Below, one piece after another: positions 30,786 through 41,387 of a stretch of 64,000 nucleotides of DNA (position 1 is its first letter; each line of letters opens with the position of its first letter). The notes beneath the pieces were generated by a model. The model did no database searches and was not told the DNA's origin. It worked only from the letters and a program-made list of their open reading frames with translations. The translations under genes and the position numbers were made by a program. The stretch is taken from NCBI GenBank assembly GCA_012656075.1, contig JAAKBF010000343.1:248001-312000 (forward strand), written 5' to 3'. The DNA is from Phytophthora hibernalis. Its lineage: Eukaryota; Oomycota; Peronosporomycetes; Peronosporales; Peronosporaceae.

Positions 30786-31250
30786 GAGGTGCAGTATCTT
30801 AGTGAAAATCTGTAATATTAATAAGTGAGAATCTACTTACCGGTATATGTAACAACAGGTGCTCCCAAAAGAGAGTATAGCAGTACTTATACCTGGAAGT
30901 AATGCTGTCAACGTTTCTCCCAAATAACCTTATTTTAACTCAACTGTATTCTATTTCGAAAGGTACAAGAAACCCGAGGCCAGAGAAAGCTAGGTTATTT
31001 TACTGCAATAAAATCAAATTCCTGGTTCCCAAAGATAGCTCGCGGCTCAGAAGTACAATGGACCTGCAGTCTTTGGCTCAGATAGCCCGAGGCGGTCTTG
31101 CTAATATGAACGAAAGTATGGGTTTAATAAAACTAAGATAAAAGTTATCTGAAGCGAGAATAGCTCTACTTACTCGGAAATAACTTTTGTGAGTTTTTAG
31201 ATACTTTCTCCAACGTTGACAGCCCTCCTGTAAATACTTGTAGTGCAAGT
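30786..31250. other. No recognisable gene
   Basis: An open stretch at 30902-31141 has no domain. A short inverted pair (aaaagttat at 31139 and ataactttt at 31181) is present. Confidence 0.4.
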
Positions 31251-31260
31251 CTTGCACATA

Positions 31261-31288
31261 TAAAGCAGTCATAATATGACTGCTTTTA
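31261..31288. repeat. Near-perfect palindrome
   Basis: taaagcagtcat and atgactgcttta flank a central aat, giving a 12-base-arm hairpin followed by a T-rich run. Confidence 0.6.
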
Positions 31289-31289
31289 T

Positions 31290-32700
31290 TTTTATTTTAT
31301 ACGGTTAAAGCCGGTGGCACTCAGGGTGAGCATACCATCAAACCCCGCTAATCAGGTACCTCTGCGTCTATACCTGGCGGCTCCGGCTTGCACATATGAC
31401 TGCTTCATGTACCGGTACCTCAAACGTGGCAGGACACGTTAACGAATGCATCGAATCTGCTCGAAGCTACGCGCGATTCGAATCGCGCACTGCTTCCATG
31501 GTCAGGATCATGAACCGGTGTATGGATAACTGGAGTATGGTCGACATCAGTGCCGCATTGTCTCGCAAGTTGATTAACTTTTAGTTGGGAGTCGCAACTA
31601 TCTTCGCCATAACCCACACGGAGCAGCTAGTGTGCGTGTAACCTTTCGTTGCCTTGCAACCAATGGTTAGCACAAGCAATGAGCTCATGCACAACTAACT
31701 GCTGTAGCAGTTCCTGCAGCGGCAGCAGAATGAGCCCCACAGCGTTAGCTGCGGGTGGTTGCGCTGTGTGATCAAAATGTGCAATATGCACAGTGGTAAT
31801 GCGATTGCGTGGCGAGTAGTGCACACCATTGAAGCAGGACATCGGGCTCGACCCAAGGTTCGCCAATTGACAACCAGGTGTTGTAACGTTTAAGTAGATT
31901 TTCACTTAAATAAGGTAATTCCGGAGGAAGGGAAACTACCGGGAGGTGATACGTACATGTATCGACAGCGGGGGCATTCTCTTAAAGGTGCTCATGATTA
32001 CCACCATTTTCTAAAAGGCGCGTTCGTCTTTAAAAGGTGCTCATTCAAGATGTTATATAACACGGGGTGCAACCAGCATCGGAACCACGTAGGAACGAGC
32101 TCGAGCGATCCGAGCAACAGCAGCAGATGCCTGTCATTTTTCTTACTGTATAGCTAGCCCCTGAATCAATGGCTTGCCTACAGGTTTTGGAATCGTCTAT
32201 ACTGTGCGGCTGGTCACTTCGATATGACATACCACATATTAATTAATAATTACAGACTCATACGGACAACAAGATCAGCACTTCAGAAACCACAACCATA
32301 TTCCTGCAGCATATCCACTGTCAAAATGCCTCACCGCCCGCGGAAAGGTTTGCTTCCAGAGGGAGACCCCGCATTGCATAATATACTCACTGTACACGAC
32401 TACGCGTCTATCGACAAATACGTCGTGGAAACGGTAGTGTAAGCGCTTAGTACGCTCGTCAGGTGCATGCTCGATGTTCGTGCGCCTACATCACTACACG
32501 GGCTCCAGTTCTAGGCGTCACAAGCCAATCCATCTCTCCTGTTACATATCGGTTAGGATATTAATAACAAGCACATTTTAAAGACGGCCGCGCCTATTAG
32601 AAAAGGCACCCGTTACGTAGACCAACTATATGGACATAAAACCAACTATCTTGCAACTTAAGCACCTCTTACAGCAACTGTACCCTTGACCCTAAACAAC
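31290..32700. other. No recognisable gene
   Basis: Several short open stretches lie on both strands (31396-31617, 31627-31905, 32224-32442). None has a domain or convincing composition. Confidence 0.45.
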
Positions 32701-32717
32701 CCCTCCGGGGAGTGGTC

Positions 32718-32770
32718 GAGGTTTAGCACACCGCGCGAAGACTTCGCTTCGCGCGTCGATGCTAAACCTC
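32718..32770. repeat. Hairpin of 53 bases
   Basis: The outer arms gaggtttagca/tgctaaacctc and inner arms gcgcgaag/cttcgcgc are separated by a 4-base mismatch, with a central acttcg. It may fold strongly as RNA. Confidence 0.65.
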
Positions 32771-33290
32771 TCTGGCCACCGCCGAGGATGAGGGAGATGT
32801 CACTGTCTTAAACTGGTACAAACAGGACACGCTGCCGAAGTGCTCGGACAAAGCCCCAGAATCGTAAAGCTCGTTGCTGCAGATATGGTGGACACCATGG
32901 CCGCAAACAATACATGGATCAGTGGTTGTCAGCTCCACGTACAAGCTGTCGGGGTTGGCGCACTTCATGGCGTCGTTGACATTCAGGTGAAGAGATGGAG
33001 TGGCTTCTGGATCTGCTGTTGGGAAATTGCAGAATGAGCACCTTCCAAAGAAAGTTCAACATACCTCCTTGCCTGTGGAACTTCCTCATGCGTCCTGTTC
33101 GACGAATCTCTCGTTCGTGCGACCAATACCGCTAGCTAATGTCGCTCCTTGCATCCAGTACACACCCAACCCAAGCCTTCTTAATTCAAAACGGAGTTGA
33201 GACCTACAGAGTGCATCGTCACCGTCATGGAGCCAGAGATGATGTTGTCCAAGAAGAGGGAGTCGCCGGTTTTGCGCTCGATTTTCTTCT
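32762..33290 (-). pseudogene. Zinc-finger-like C-terminus of a probable transposon protein
   Basis: The minus strand (32762-32968) has DPCIVCGHGVHHICSNELYD, then LSEHFGSVSCLYQF. The C-x2-C, HH, C and later C spacing resembles the cysteine cluster that ends many Phytophthora transposon-encoded proteins. Further upstream in another frame (33200-33290) coding-like sequence with TGDSLFLDNIISGSMTVTMH precedes it. Start and most of the body are missing. I cannot name the transposon family with confidence. Confidence 0.4.
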
Positions 33291-33688
33291 AGTACTCGAA
33301 TAGCAGTTGACTATTAATATTTCGGTTTGAGCGAAAATAATAGCTGATGTAATAGTAGCATTTTCAGTTCCGCCCCAAACTACTACATGTAGCCACTATA
33401 ATATTTATACGAACGACACATGTTTTCGATTTTTGTTCACTAAAATGCGAATTAAGGACTGTAATTTGGCCAATCGATGAAGGACACAAAGCCCGATCGA
33501 TTGGTGGTCTTCATTTCGAAATCGGCGCCGAACTGACGAAGCTACAGAAAAACGCTTTACGGGGTGGCAAAAAGTAAAAGAACGGAGGCGAATATTGCGT
33601 TTTATAATATCTTAGCGGCGTTTTTTACATTTACAGGTGTTCTATCGATTGATCTTCATTCTGTGAGTTTCAGCGAGCTTGTGTGGTG
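33290..33688. other. No recognisable gene
   Basis: AT-rich stretch upstream of the Tc1 transposase. gtggcaaaaagtaaaag (33565-33581) may belong to a worn left terminus of that element, but I found no matching right end. Confidence 0.35.
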
Positions 33689-34600
33689 ATGCCGAGAGGT
33701 ACTAGCTTTACAGAATTTGAGTAGGGGTAGATGCTCGCTGTTCGTGACAACAACTGTAGCTTTCAGGCCATCGCAACGCACTTGAAACGATCCAAGGCTG
33801 GTGTGTATCGATTCTTACACAACCCAGGCATGTACAACGCAATACCGCGGTCGGGAAGGCCCTCAAAGATGACGGCTACGATGTCCCGCCGCATGTTGCG
33901 AACGGCCCACACGGGTAAATACAGCTCCTTGCAGCTTCAAGACATACTGGAGTTGCCCCTTTGGCCCATCGTGTTCGTGGGATTCTGCACGACACACCCA
34001 CGTTAAAAAAGAAGAGGAAGAAGCAGCCCGCGCTCACCCCCCAAGCACAAACTTGCCCGAGTGGATTGGGGGTTTACGAGGGCGAGGTGGACAGAAGTAT
34101 GGAAGTGTGGTGTTTAGCGACGAGAAGAAGTTCAATTTGGATGGTCCTGACGGCTTCCAGGATTACTGGCACAACTTGCGTACCGAAGAACAGGTGTACT
34201 CGAAGCGTCACTCAGGTGGAGGATCCGTAATGGTTTGGGGCAGGTTTTCCTCGCGCGGGAAGACGAAGCTTTCGATTATAACTGGTACCCAGGACAGCGT
34301 GAAGTACGTGAGTACGGTGGATACGTATCTCGTGCCATTTGTGAGCATAAACCACCCCCGGATCTGTATTTTCCAGCAAGATAACTGCTCCATTCACACA
34401 TCGAGGTACACCAATGCATGGCTTGATAAGCAAGATTTCGATGTTCTACCGTGGCCTGCGCTGTCCCGTGACTTGAACCCGATCGAGAACGGGTGGGGAA
34501 AGCTCGCTAGGCTTGTCTAACCTGGCGGGAAGCAGTATGAGTCGAAGGAAGAGCTCAAGAAAGGATTCTTAACCCTTTTGTTGCCGACTGTGGCATAATG
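33689..34600 (+). pseudogene. Tc1-family transposase (DD34E), pseudogene
   Basis: The start MPRGTSFTEFE (ATG 33689) is followed by two stops, then a helix-turn-helix (33731-33960, CSFQAIATHLKRSKAGVYRF) with a GRPSKMT GRPR-like motif. After frameshifts near 34000 comes the DDE domain (34053-34520): VVFSDEKKFNLDGPDG, CIFQQDNCSIHTS and LSRDLNPIENGWGKL. The spacing between the second Asp and the Glu is 34 residues, the Tc1 signature. A taa at 34518-34520 replaces a sense codon, since PGGKQYESKEELKKGF continues in frame. It moves DNA by cut and paste at TA sites in active relatives. It is dead here, and no terminal repeats were recognised. Confidence 0.85.
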
Positions 34601-34699
34601 CATCGTTCTACTAAATATAGTCCAATCAGAAAATATGATTTTAATATTGACCAATTATAGGTCTACCGGAAAATTAACCAAAATGATGCATTATGCCAC
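34590..34699. repeat. 110-base segment with 15-base inverted ends
   Basis: gtggcataatgcatc (34590-34604) and its exact reverse complement (34685-34699) enclose 80 AT-rich bases. Probably a tiny MITE. It sits between the Tc1 relic and the end of the ankyrin pseudogene. Confidence 0.6.
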
Positions 34700-34715
34700 G
34701 TTTTACAAATGTCAC

Positions 34716-36005
34716 CTAAAACATTTTCTGGTCATGTCCAAACCATAGAATATAATCACCCATACCAGCTGCTAGCTTCAGGGCCTTGGAGACCAACTCA
34801 GGTACAACGCATTCTTGTTCGCGCAAAAACTGAATGATCTTGATTCGCTTCTTGGAAGGTATATCGATAACACCATGGGTGCGTAATACCAGTAGCTACA
34901 CGAAAAGCTGATATGGTCGATGCTTCCGACGTAGCCTCCAAAGTGTGCAAAAATCTCGAGACGGCCAGGCTACCTGCGGTCTTAAATGCACGTATGACAG
35001 CTCGGGTAGATACGTCATTCTTCGTGTAGAACGATTTCAACGCGTGAATATGTCCTCGACGAGCAGCCGTGTAAAACACCCCATCGCGTATTATAGCAGA
35101 TAAATGCCCCGAGTCCTGGAGTCCAAAACGCGAATATTGCACAAATATTCAACGGCTGCCATGTGGCCATCACGAACCATTTTGATAAACAAATTTTCTC
35201 CGTACATGTGCTTCGCGTACTCCTCGTAAATGACATTTGCAACGGCTGGGTGGCCCTTCTCCAAAGCTCCAAAGAATCCCTCCTCCAAATTCCACCGAAA
35301 TCCGCGTTGCTGAAGCAAAAATTGATTATTTCGACCTGTCCGGCACAACTCGAGAGATAAAACACGTTCGTCTTCGACCCTGCATACCTCGCATACCCCG
35401 CTTTGGCCGCATGGCCCAGTGCGAACTCGACTACATCCAGATCGGTTACCACTCGGGCAGTCTCCAGTACTGCCCACGTCGCGTCATCCACCTCGAATTT
35501 CATCACTTCCGTGTCAGGGGCATCAACACTATTGTCAAACCAGCCCCTCCTCTGAACTTCATCTTCAAATTTTGGCAACAAATATTTCACCGCATCTAGA
35601 CGGCCGCGCTGGGCCGCTGCATCAGCTGCATGATACAGCGTATCCACGCGTTTACTTCGTGTTATCTGTTGCACCAGCACAGGGAACAGAAACTCCAATA
35701 CTTTAGTATGACCATAGCGGCAGCGAAAACCCCATCCCTAACGTCACATTTCTTATACAAAACAGCAATGGTCGCAATGTTGCAACCTGGCTGCGCTTTG
35801 CCGCCCTCGCCACGAGGTCGTCGGGTGACGTCGCGAATTCGTTGATACGTTGCATGACGCGTGGCAACGCGACGATTTCGGGCGGGAAACTAGCGCTTCG
35901 GAACGCTTTGCATGGGTGAAGACAGTCGGATAGATTCGGGTGCACTCGGACGCGCTTGGGGGAACGAAATGTGCGTGTACACAGCTTGGGCTTTCCTGTG
36001 GTCAT
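34716..36005 (-). pseudogene. Ankyrin-repeat protein pseudogene
   Basis: The ATG at 36005 (MTTGKPKLCTRTFRSPKRV) begins the protein. The N-terminal part has FPPEIVALPRVMQRI, usual in oomycete ankyrin proteins. The repeats follow in alternating frames: DGVFAAA...YGHTKVLEFLFPVL (35690-35750), AADAAAQRGRLDAVKYLLPK and EFALGHAAKAGYARYAGS (35350-35640), EGFFGALEKGHPAVANVIYE (35150-35290), DGVFYTAARRGHIHALKSFY (35000-35090), and a C-terminal IDIPSKKRIKIIQFLREQEC to a tag at 34716-34718. At least four frameshifts disrupt about 430 codons. Ankyrin proteins bind other proteins. No specific role can be given. Confidence 0.75.
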
Positions 36006-36358
36006 TGCAACTTTGAATTTGTGTGGCGGGAAACTCGAATTTTTATTTACTCGGTTCTGATTGGTCAGCAGTATTTTGGGTACCGTATGCGCAGGGGTGC
36101 AATACCGGTACATGTAATTTTTAAAAGTTACCGGTATATTGCCAACTCTTCGCAATTATAATTATTGGGTTACGTAGGCATATATTTCAGCAAATTTTTG
36201 AGTACGGTAATTGAATACCGGTACTCTATCGAAGATTTTTGTCGTAGAACGCGAATATCGTTGTAACATCTTCAACAATATATTATATTGGTTATCTCGA
36301 TTGAAGTACCGAGCACATTTGGGTTGTTGTTGTCATCGCAGGAAAACAACACCTTTCA
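36006..36358. other. No recognisable gene
   Basis: AT-rich spacer between the ankyrin pseudogene and the NLP gene, with several ccggta words. Confidence 0.5.
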
Positions 36359-37096
36359 TCACATTGGCCAGAACCAGCGTTCGCAGCTAAAACGGCCACG
36401 CTTTTTCGAGAAGCTCGGGAAGTGCTCGTCGCTTATTGGTACGTCGGTGCGGCCAAAATTGTCCTGGTCGTTGAGCGCAGCACGAGCTTCGTCCGTGAGC
36501 TGGTCCCACATGATCAGATCCTGGATGTCGCCAATGTTGACAGAGATGTCTAGTTTAGCGGTTTCCATGGCCTCCACATTGCGAGAAAGGGTTGGCGTCG
36601 TGCCATTTTCAATACCCTCCGCGGGTTCGTACGTGTTGCCATATTTGTTCTCGGACGTCGATAGCGATAGACCCAGCACCTTCGGGTTTTCATGGGCGGG
36701 GTTGTCGATCCACACAATTGCGTTAGACCAGTCGTGGCGCCACCACGGGGTTCCATCAAAGTAGCCCTTGGGGAAGTACCAGGCGTACATGATGGCCCAC
36801 ACATCGTTGTACCACTCTGCACGGCCGTAGACCTGAGAACCCAATGAAGCATTTCTACAGTCGAAAGCGCCGCTTGTTTCTAGGCCTGCGTTGGTGTCGC
36901 CCGCAGCGTTCACGGCGGGAAAGGGATGGCAACCGTATTCGATATCGAGTTGCGGCTTAAACTTGACACCAGATTTTTCGGTGATGGTAACAGCGGCAGG
37001 TTGAGGGAACGGCTGGACTCTGTCGTTGCCAAGGGCGAGGCCCTCGACGGAGAAGAACGAGGCAGCCACGATGACGACGAGCCGACCGATGTTCAT
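36359..37096 (-). CDS. NLP (NPP1-type, Nep1-like) secreted protein, 245 residues, variant heptapeptide
   Basis: An uninterrupted exon. The ATG at 37096 starts a signal peptide (residues 1 to about 20, hydrophobic VVIVAASFFSVEGLAL). The NPP1 domain follows: a conserved cysteine pair (C56 and C80) with HPFPAVNAAGDTN between, VYGRAEWYN and AIMYAWYFPKG, then the heptapeptide region at residues 118-124, which reads WWRHDWS. Canonical cytolytic NLPs have GHRHDWE here, where His, Asp and Glu hold the metal needed to attack plant membrane sphingolipids. The first His and the final Glu are changed. By family knowledge such variants are often non-cytolytic, though they may still be recognised by plants. 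The C-terminus PISDEHFPSF is conserved. Its 5' end is duplicated at 61920. Confidence 0.92.
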   Translation of the reverse strand: MNIGRLVVIVAASFFSVEGLALGNDRVQPFPQPAAVTITEKSGVKFKPQLDIEYGCHPFPAVNAAGDTNAGLETSGAFDCRNASLGSQVYGRAEWYNDVWAIMYAWYFPKGYFDGTPWWRHDWSNAIVWIDNPAHENPKVLGLSLSTSENKYGNTYEPAEGIENGTTPTLSRNVEAMETAKLDISVNIGDIQDLIMWDQLTDEARAALNDQDNFGRTDVPISDEHFPSFSKKRGRFSCERWFWPM

Positions 37097-37490
37097 CGAT
37101 GAAACTTGGAAAATTTGAACTGGCTTGTGACTGGCGTAAAGGATTAAGAAGTGAGCTCCTAGTCATTGAAGTCGTGTCCAAGAGGTTTTGTTCCCGAATA
37201 TGCTATAGCAACTTGTCCTACACGATTTGTGAATCACAGCACGCGATCGCAGGGTGACCGCGGTAGTGATCGCGTGCTGTGATACAGTGAAGGAGACGGG
37301 GACTGGGAAGCTTGATAGTTTTTGAATAGGAAGCAATGTGTCATCAGAAAATATCACGGCATACGTAGAAAAGCGTACTGCGCAGCGGCTAGAAAGATGT
37401 CATGCCTTTATAAGTTTAAGACAAAAGGTTAAGCCTGAATACTATCGGGCGAGCAAAAGCAAGAAGCCCCATTACCCCTTCTGTTGTTCT
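37097..37490. promoter_or_regulatory. NLP upstream region with a 16-base-arm hairpin
   Basis: This stretch contains the NLP promoter. A perfect inverted repeat atcacagcacgcgatc/gatcgcgtgctgtgat occupies 37233-37248 and 37268-37283 with a 19-base loop. The duplicated copy near 62080-62130 keeps only a worn version. Role unknown. Confidence 0.55.
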
Positions 37491-37495
37491 CAAAT

Positions 37496-38736
37496 TCACA
37501 ACTTCAGCAGATTTGAAAACAGCACAAGCTGCTCCCAGCGAGTAACAATGTGCCCAAACATTAAGAAATGGGAAAGTGCGTTCTGCTCGCTGTTGAGGCA
37601 TGCCAAGCTAGCAAAGCTGACGTCCACCGACATGTCATCAGCTTCGGTAAGCGTTAGCGTGAAACCTCGTTCGTCAGTGATCCAATAGACATCATCTAGG
37701 GTCGTCGTCGGCTGCGCGGCTTCGTATATTGGCTTCTGTATCACCGACGATGTAGTAAAACTTGATCACACGCTTACCGTCGTCCTGCACCTGAATTTGT
37801 GAACGATGCACCACGCCCATGTACCGAAAGTTGTAATTTCCCGAGTAACTGCGTGTAAACACGGATGAATTGTCGTCGAGTTCCTGCAGGGTTTGGATGT
37901 CGATGTCTACAGCAACTCCAAAATCCCTAGCCGTTGGCATCACGGGCCATTTGCATGTGCCATCATCACGGTACATTCCGTTTAGCAACGAGTCGAAGGA
38001 GTGCTCCACACGTTTATTGAAGCGATCGATGTGCCAATGCAGTTGAGTTCCATGGTAGACACTCCACCCAAGGAATTTACCGTACAAAGTCAAATGCTCC
38101 GACGCAGTGGACACCTTGATGTCGTGAAGGCGAATCACAGTGTCAACCTCGTGTCTTGAGAAGGGTTAGAAGAAAAAGGCGGCTTGCCGTTTGTGAAGTG
38201 GACCCACCGGCCAGCTTGTTCCTGAACTGGTTGCCATCTCGAATCGACATAGCGCACCGTAACGGCCGCTTGTTCACCACCGTCACCACCGAAGGCCCCT
38301 CGACTATGAGCTTGTCACTAGCGCTTCGAACAGCTTGCAAGAAGTTGAGACGCTGAGTGATCTCCTGACGAAGTACCATACGTTCCTCTCGCAGATCTTC
38401 GCGCTCCAGGACAAGTCGTTGCAGTTCACGCTGGACATGTGAGACACCTTCGATGTGACCGAGGCCTGTGCGACGCAACTTTCCGATGCGATATTCCAGC
38501 TCACGTTCGAGACGACGATGCTCCTGGTGCATGTTCTTGCTCTCGGTGATCTTCTTGTTCCGGAACCTCGTCATCCGTTTGCTGTGCAGTTCCATCTTGC
38601 GCTTGTCCTTGAGTTCTTGTGGCCATTTTCGAACGGCAGCGCGTGAAGGTGTAGAGAGGCTGAGCTCCAGGGCCGTCACACTAATATCGCTCCAATTACA
38701 ACTGGTGGGGTTATCGACGAAGACTGACGTCGACAT
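37496..38736 (-). pseudogene. M96 mating-specific-family-like protein, copy 1 (pseudogene)
   Basis: ATG at 38736 (MSTSVFVDN). The N-terminal part has a basic, bZIP-like coiled coil (about residues 35-145, WPQELKDKRKMELHSKRMTR and VQRELQRLVLEREDLREERM). A START-like globular region follows in other frames (37692-38138, LGWSVYHGTQLHWHIDRFNK and RYMGVVHRSQIQV; then 37496-37744, DDVYWITDERGFTLTLTEAD). This layout matches the greatly expanded Phytophthora family first named for mating-specific M96 transcripts. Frameshifts lie near 38280, at a T run near 38170 and near 37735, with a stop just after the T run. It is transcribed toward the NLP gene on the same strand. Confidence 0.7.
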
Positions 38737-39230
38737 TGGTGGCGTGAGGGTCAGACGGGATAACTCAAGACTCGGGGAAATCAAAAGTGTTTGGCCTCAA
38801 AAGGCACATAGGCCTCTCGAACTGTGCAGATCCCAACATATGGATTTACTTAGCATATCGTCATCTAGTATGCCGCTCATGTCATCCACCGTAACTCATT
38901 TTAATGAGGGTTTGAATGATCCAGCTTAAGTTTTATTATAATGGTACGTGTGGCGGCCCTAAGCTCTTCAGCAGAGCTGAATGGGCAACGTCGTCTCCTC
39001 AAGAGCCGAGGAAAAGGGCTTTTTCAATCTCGTTCTTGTTCATGCGACTGGCACCATCCGGTTACGTCAGAATGATAGAAGAGCACCAAACCACACGCCA
39101 AATATAGTCACCCTGCAACTTTCTTCTGCTCAAGCCAGACTGTGAACACCTTAAAAGTTGTTGACGTTCAACGAAAGTCATGCCATCCTATCGCCAAAAT
39201 GTCCTCGTCGCAGTTATACACTCTAGGTTC

Positions 39231-40126
39231 TGGATCGCCATGACTTGGTCACGTCATTGGTCGACTCACCAGGAAATGTATCCGCCCCATGACTGTCTCG
39301 CGGCATGGAGGGGTTTTACAGGATACCGTCGGGAAGTTCGGTAAGCGACACCAATCGACACTTTTGTCATGTGGGGATAAGACTGCAAGGGCCCAAAGAG
39401 CCCATTTGGCAGATGGCGCGAAACCGGGATTGGCTTTCAAAGCTTTTGCTGTTGGTGATCTGGCGAGTGGCGACCAAGTACGGTAGCGGTACATGTTTTC
39501 GTTTTTCAGTGAGGTACATTGATGTCACTCTCTTAGTTCTACTAACGACGTCTGATGTCCATTCTAGCTCGTGCCCCTATGTCAAGAAATAGCGGTACAT
39601 GTATACGCCGCGGGATTTCCAAAGGATCGTTTGTCTAATCTCACTCAGGATGGATATAAGAAGGGTATGACCCATACCGGTATCAAAATCTTCTCAAGGT
39701 TATAAGAAGATATAAGAAGATAAAAGAGATGCGTCCTTTTCTCAAAAGGGCTACCATGAAACCGAGGCAACAAAGCCGCCCCTAGCTAGGATTCACTGTT
39801 AATCGCGGTCTATCGTTGTCGATCTCTCCTTACTGCTGACTTAATCATATATGTACGTGTAGCTGATTTCACCCCCAGAATCGCCGAGGCCACTGTGAAG
39901 CTGGTGGGCATCGGTACATGTAGTACCAGTTTGGTACACCAATTTGTCAACCCGGAGTCATCCAGCTACGTAGCTTTGACTTTACATGTACGAATGATAT
40001 ATATAGAGACGTTGGCATGCGGAAACAGCACACGAAGCTGCCACAGAAACAGAAACAATCTAACTAGGTACGTTGTTGAGTCTGGGAGGTAGACGGAGGG
40101 GTAACGTTACATCATTATTGATCCGG
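39231..40126. other. No recognisable gene
   Basis: Open stretches on both strands at 39249-39592 have no domain. 39695-39730 carries the motif tataagaagataaaagaga, similar to 48330-48355 and 58105-58130, suggesting a small dispersed element. Confidence 0.4.
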
Positions 40127-41300
40127 TTATTGGCGTGGTTTCCAGTAACCGTCTGACTGAATATCCATTCTCCACTTTGTTGTATAAATACTAGGCCGAC
40201 GCTTGGCTAGCTTATCCGTCCTGAATAGCGATGACAAAGGCAAACACTTGAGCTTTGAAGCTTCAGGGACACGCGATAATCCAACGTAAATATGCTCAAA
40301 CTTCCAGTCAGGTGCACCCGGGCATCCTTCAAGTAGAAGGAGTACTCGTTTCAGGGTAGCGCCTTGGGCCTTCCAGACGGTCATCACAAAGGCAAGGTCA
40401 ACAGCATGTTGACAATAATTGATCTTCTTTGAACCGGTAGAAATTCTCGAGCGAGCGTCACGGCGTTGTCATTTTGGGACTTCATTATGCCGATGGGTAT
40501 GATGATGCTTTTTTGTAGAGGGGTTTCCATTGTCATCGAGAATCCATTCTGTCTCGAGGTTAATTTCCGGTGGTCACTCGTGAGCAATAATTTCATTACC
40601 GCTCCTATCAACAAGTTGAACGTTGATATAGTCAGGAGGATAAGGAATATCGACGACTGATACGTTGTTAATGTTAATTCTTGCTTCGGCTACCAATTGG
40701 TTGACGGCTTCAGCACGAGAGTTGTCATTCCATGCGAGAGAATGCATCCTACAAGGAGTGCCGTTGGCAACACCCCAGATCACGTTTCCGTTTGCATTAT
40801 CAAGAATCTGAGCTCTCCCACCAGGGACGTAATAGGCAAAGAGCGCTGGATAATTGAGTTCATCATGCAAAGCGTCTTCAACACCTTGCGGAAGGTCAAC
40901 ATCGCTAAAACGTTTTTTCCATCGGCAAGCAACAAGGTTATTTCTCTTCGCAAATAATTCGACGGCTGTAGCTGTGAGGGCGGCTTTGTCAGTATTGCTT
41001 GTTACAAGAATTGTTGTTTCATCAAGCCAAGCCGTGTCTTGATGCACATCAGCGTTTGTTAGAGGAGTTGTCAGCGATTGTATCACCGTATCAGTGAGGG
41101 GTTTGAAATCACGTAGATCTGTCTTCGTCCAGCGTTGGTTTTGGGGTTAGTGCAGGGGTAGTTTTTGGCAGTCAGACAAGTTTTCTTGTTGGCGTTGGCA
41201 AGATTCAGCGCGTTGTTGTTGTTCCAAGAAGAAAACTCAGAAGCAGCTGAATAAAACGCGAGCTTGGATGAGAATTTCATCGTCGCTACTTGTATACATT
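40127..41300 (-). pseudogene. RepHel C-terminal part of the PIF1 helicase
   Basis: The minus strand (40574-41086) has DTAWLDETTILVTSNTDKAA, then PALFAYYVPGG and NGTPCRMHSLAW. After frameshifts (40384-40614) comes SDHRKLTSRQNGFSMTMETP. It ends (40127-40387) with TVWKAQGATLKRVLLLLEG and FEHIYVGLSRVPEASKL, the conserved final helicase motifs. Spacing and order match PIF1-type helicases in Helitrons. At least three frameshifts. Confidence 0.85.
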
Positions 41301-41387
41301 GCTTTACAGATCGGTGTTCCCATCAAGACATTCAACTGCAAAAGTCGCCGACCTTTTGGTTATAAAAACAAAAGTTGGTCTGGATAA

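Larger units (their letters stand above)
37083..39230 (-). repeat. Segmental duplication, copy 1
   Basis: The NLP start-codon region, NLP upstream DNA, M96-like gene and about 450 bases beyond it are repeated in the same orientation at 61920-64000. Similarity stays clear along the whole length. Copy 2 continues past the window edge. Confidence 0.88.

Noticed and set aside
33290..34600. Terminal inverted repeats for the Tc1 relic
   Set aside because: Candidate left sequence gtggcaaaaagtaaaag has no convincing partner to the right. The 15-base inverted pair at 34590-34699 belongs to a separate small element.
39249..39592. Overlapping 81- and 95-codon open stretches
   Set aside because: Opposite-strand overlap without recognisable domains. 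Possibly captured sequence but not supportable.
40055..40075. CTAG as the 3' end of the Helitron
   Set aside because: A four-base motif without the expected nearby hairpin is too weak. Mentioned only as a candidate.
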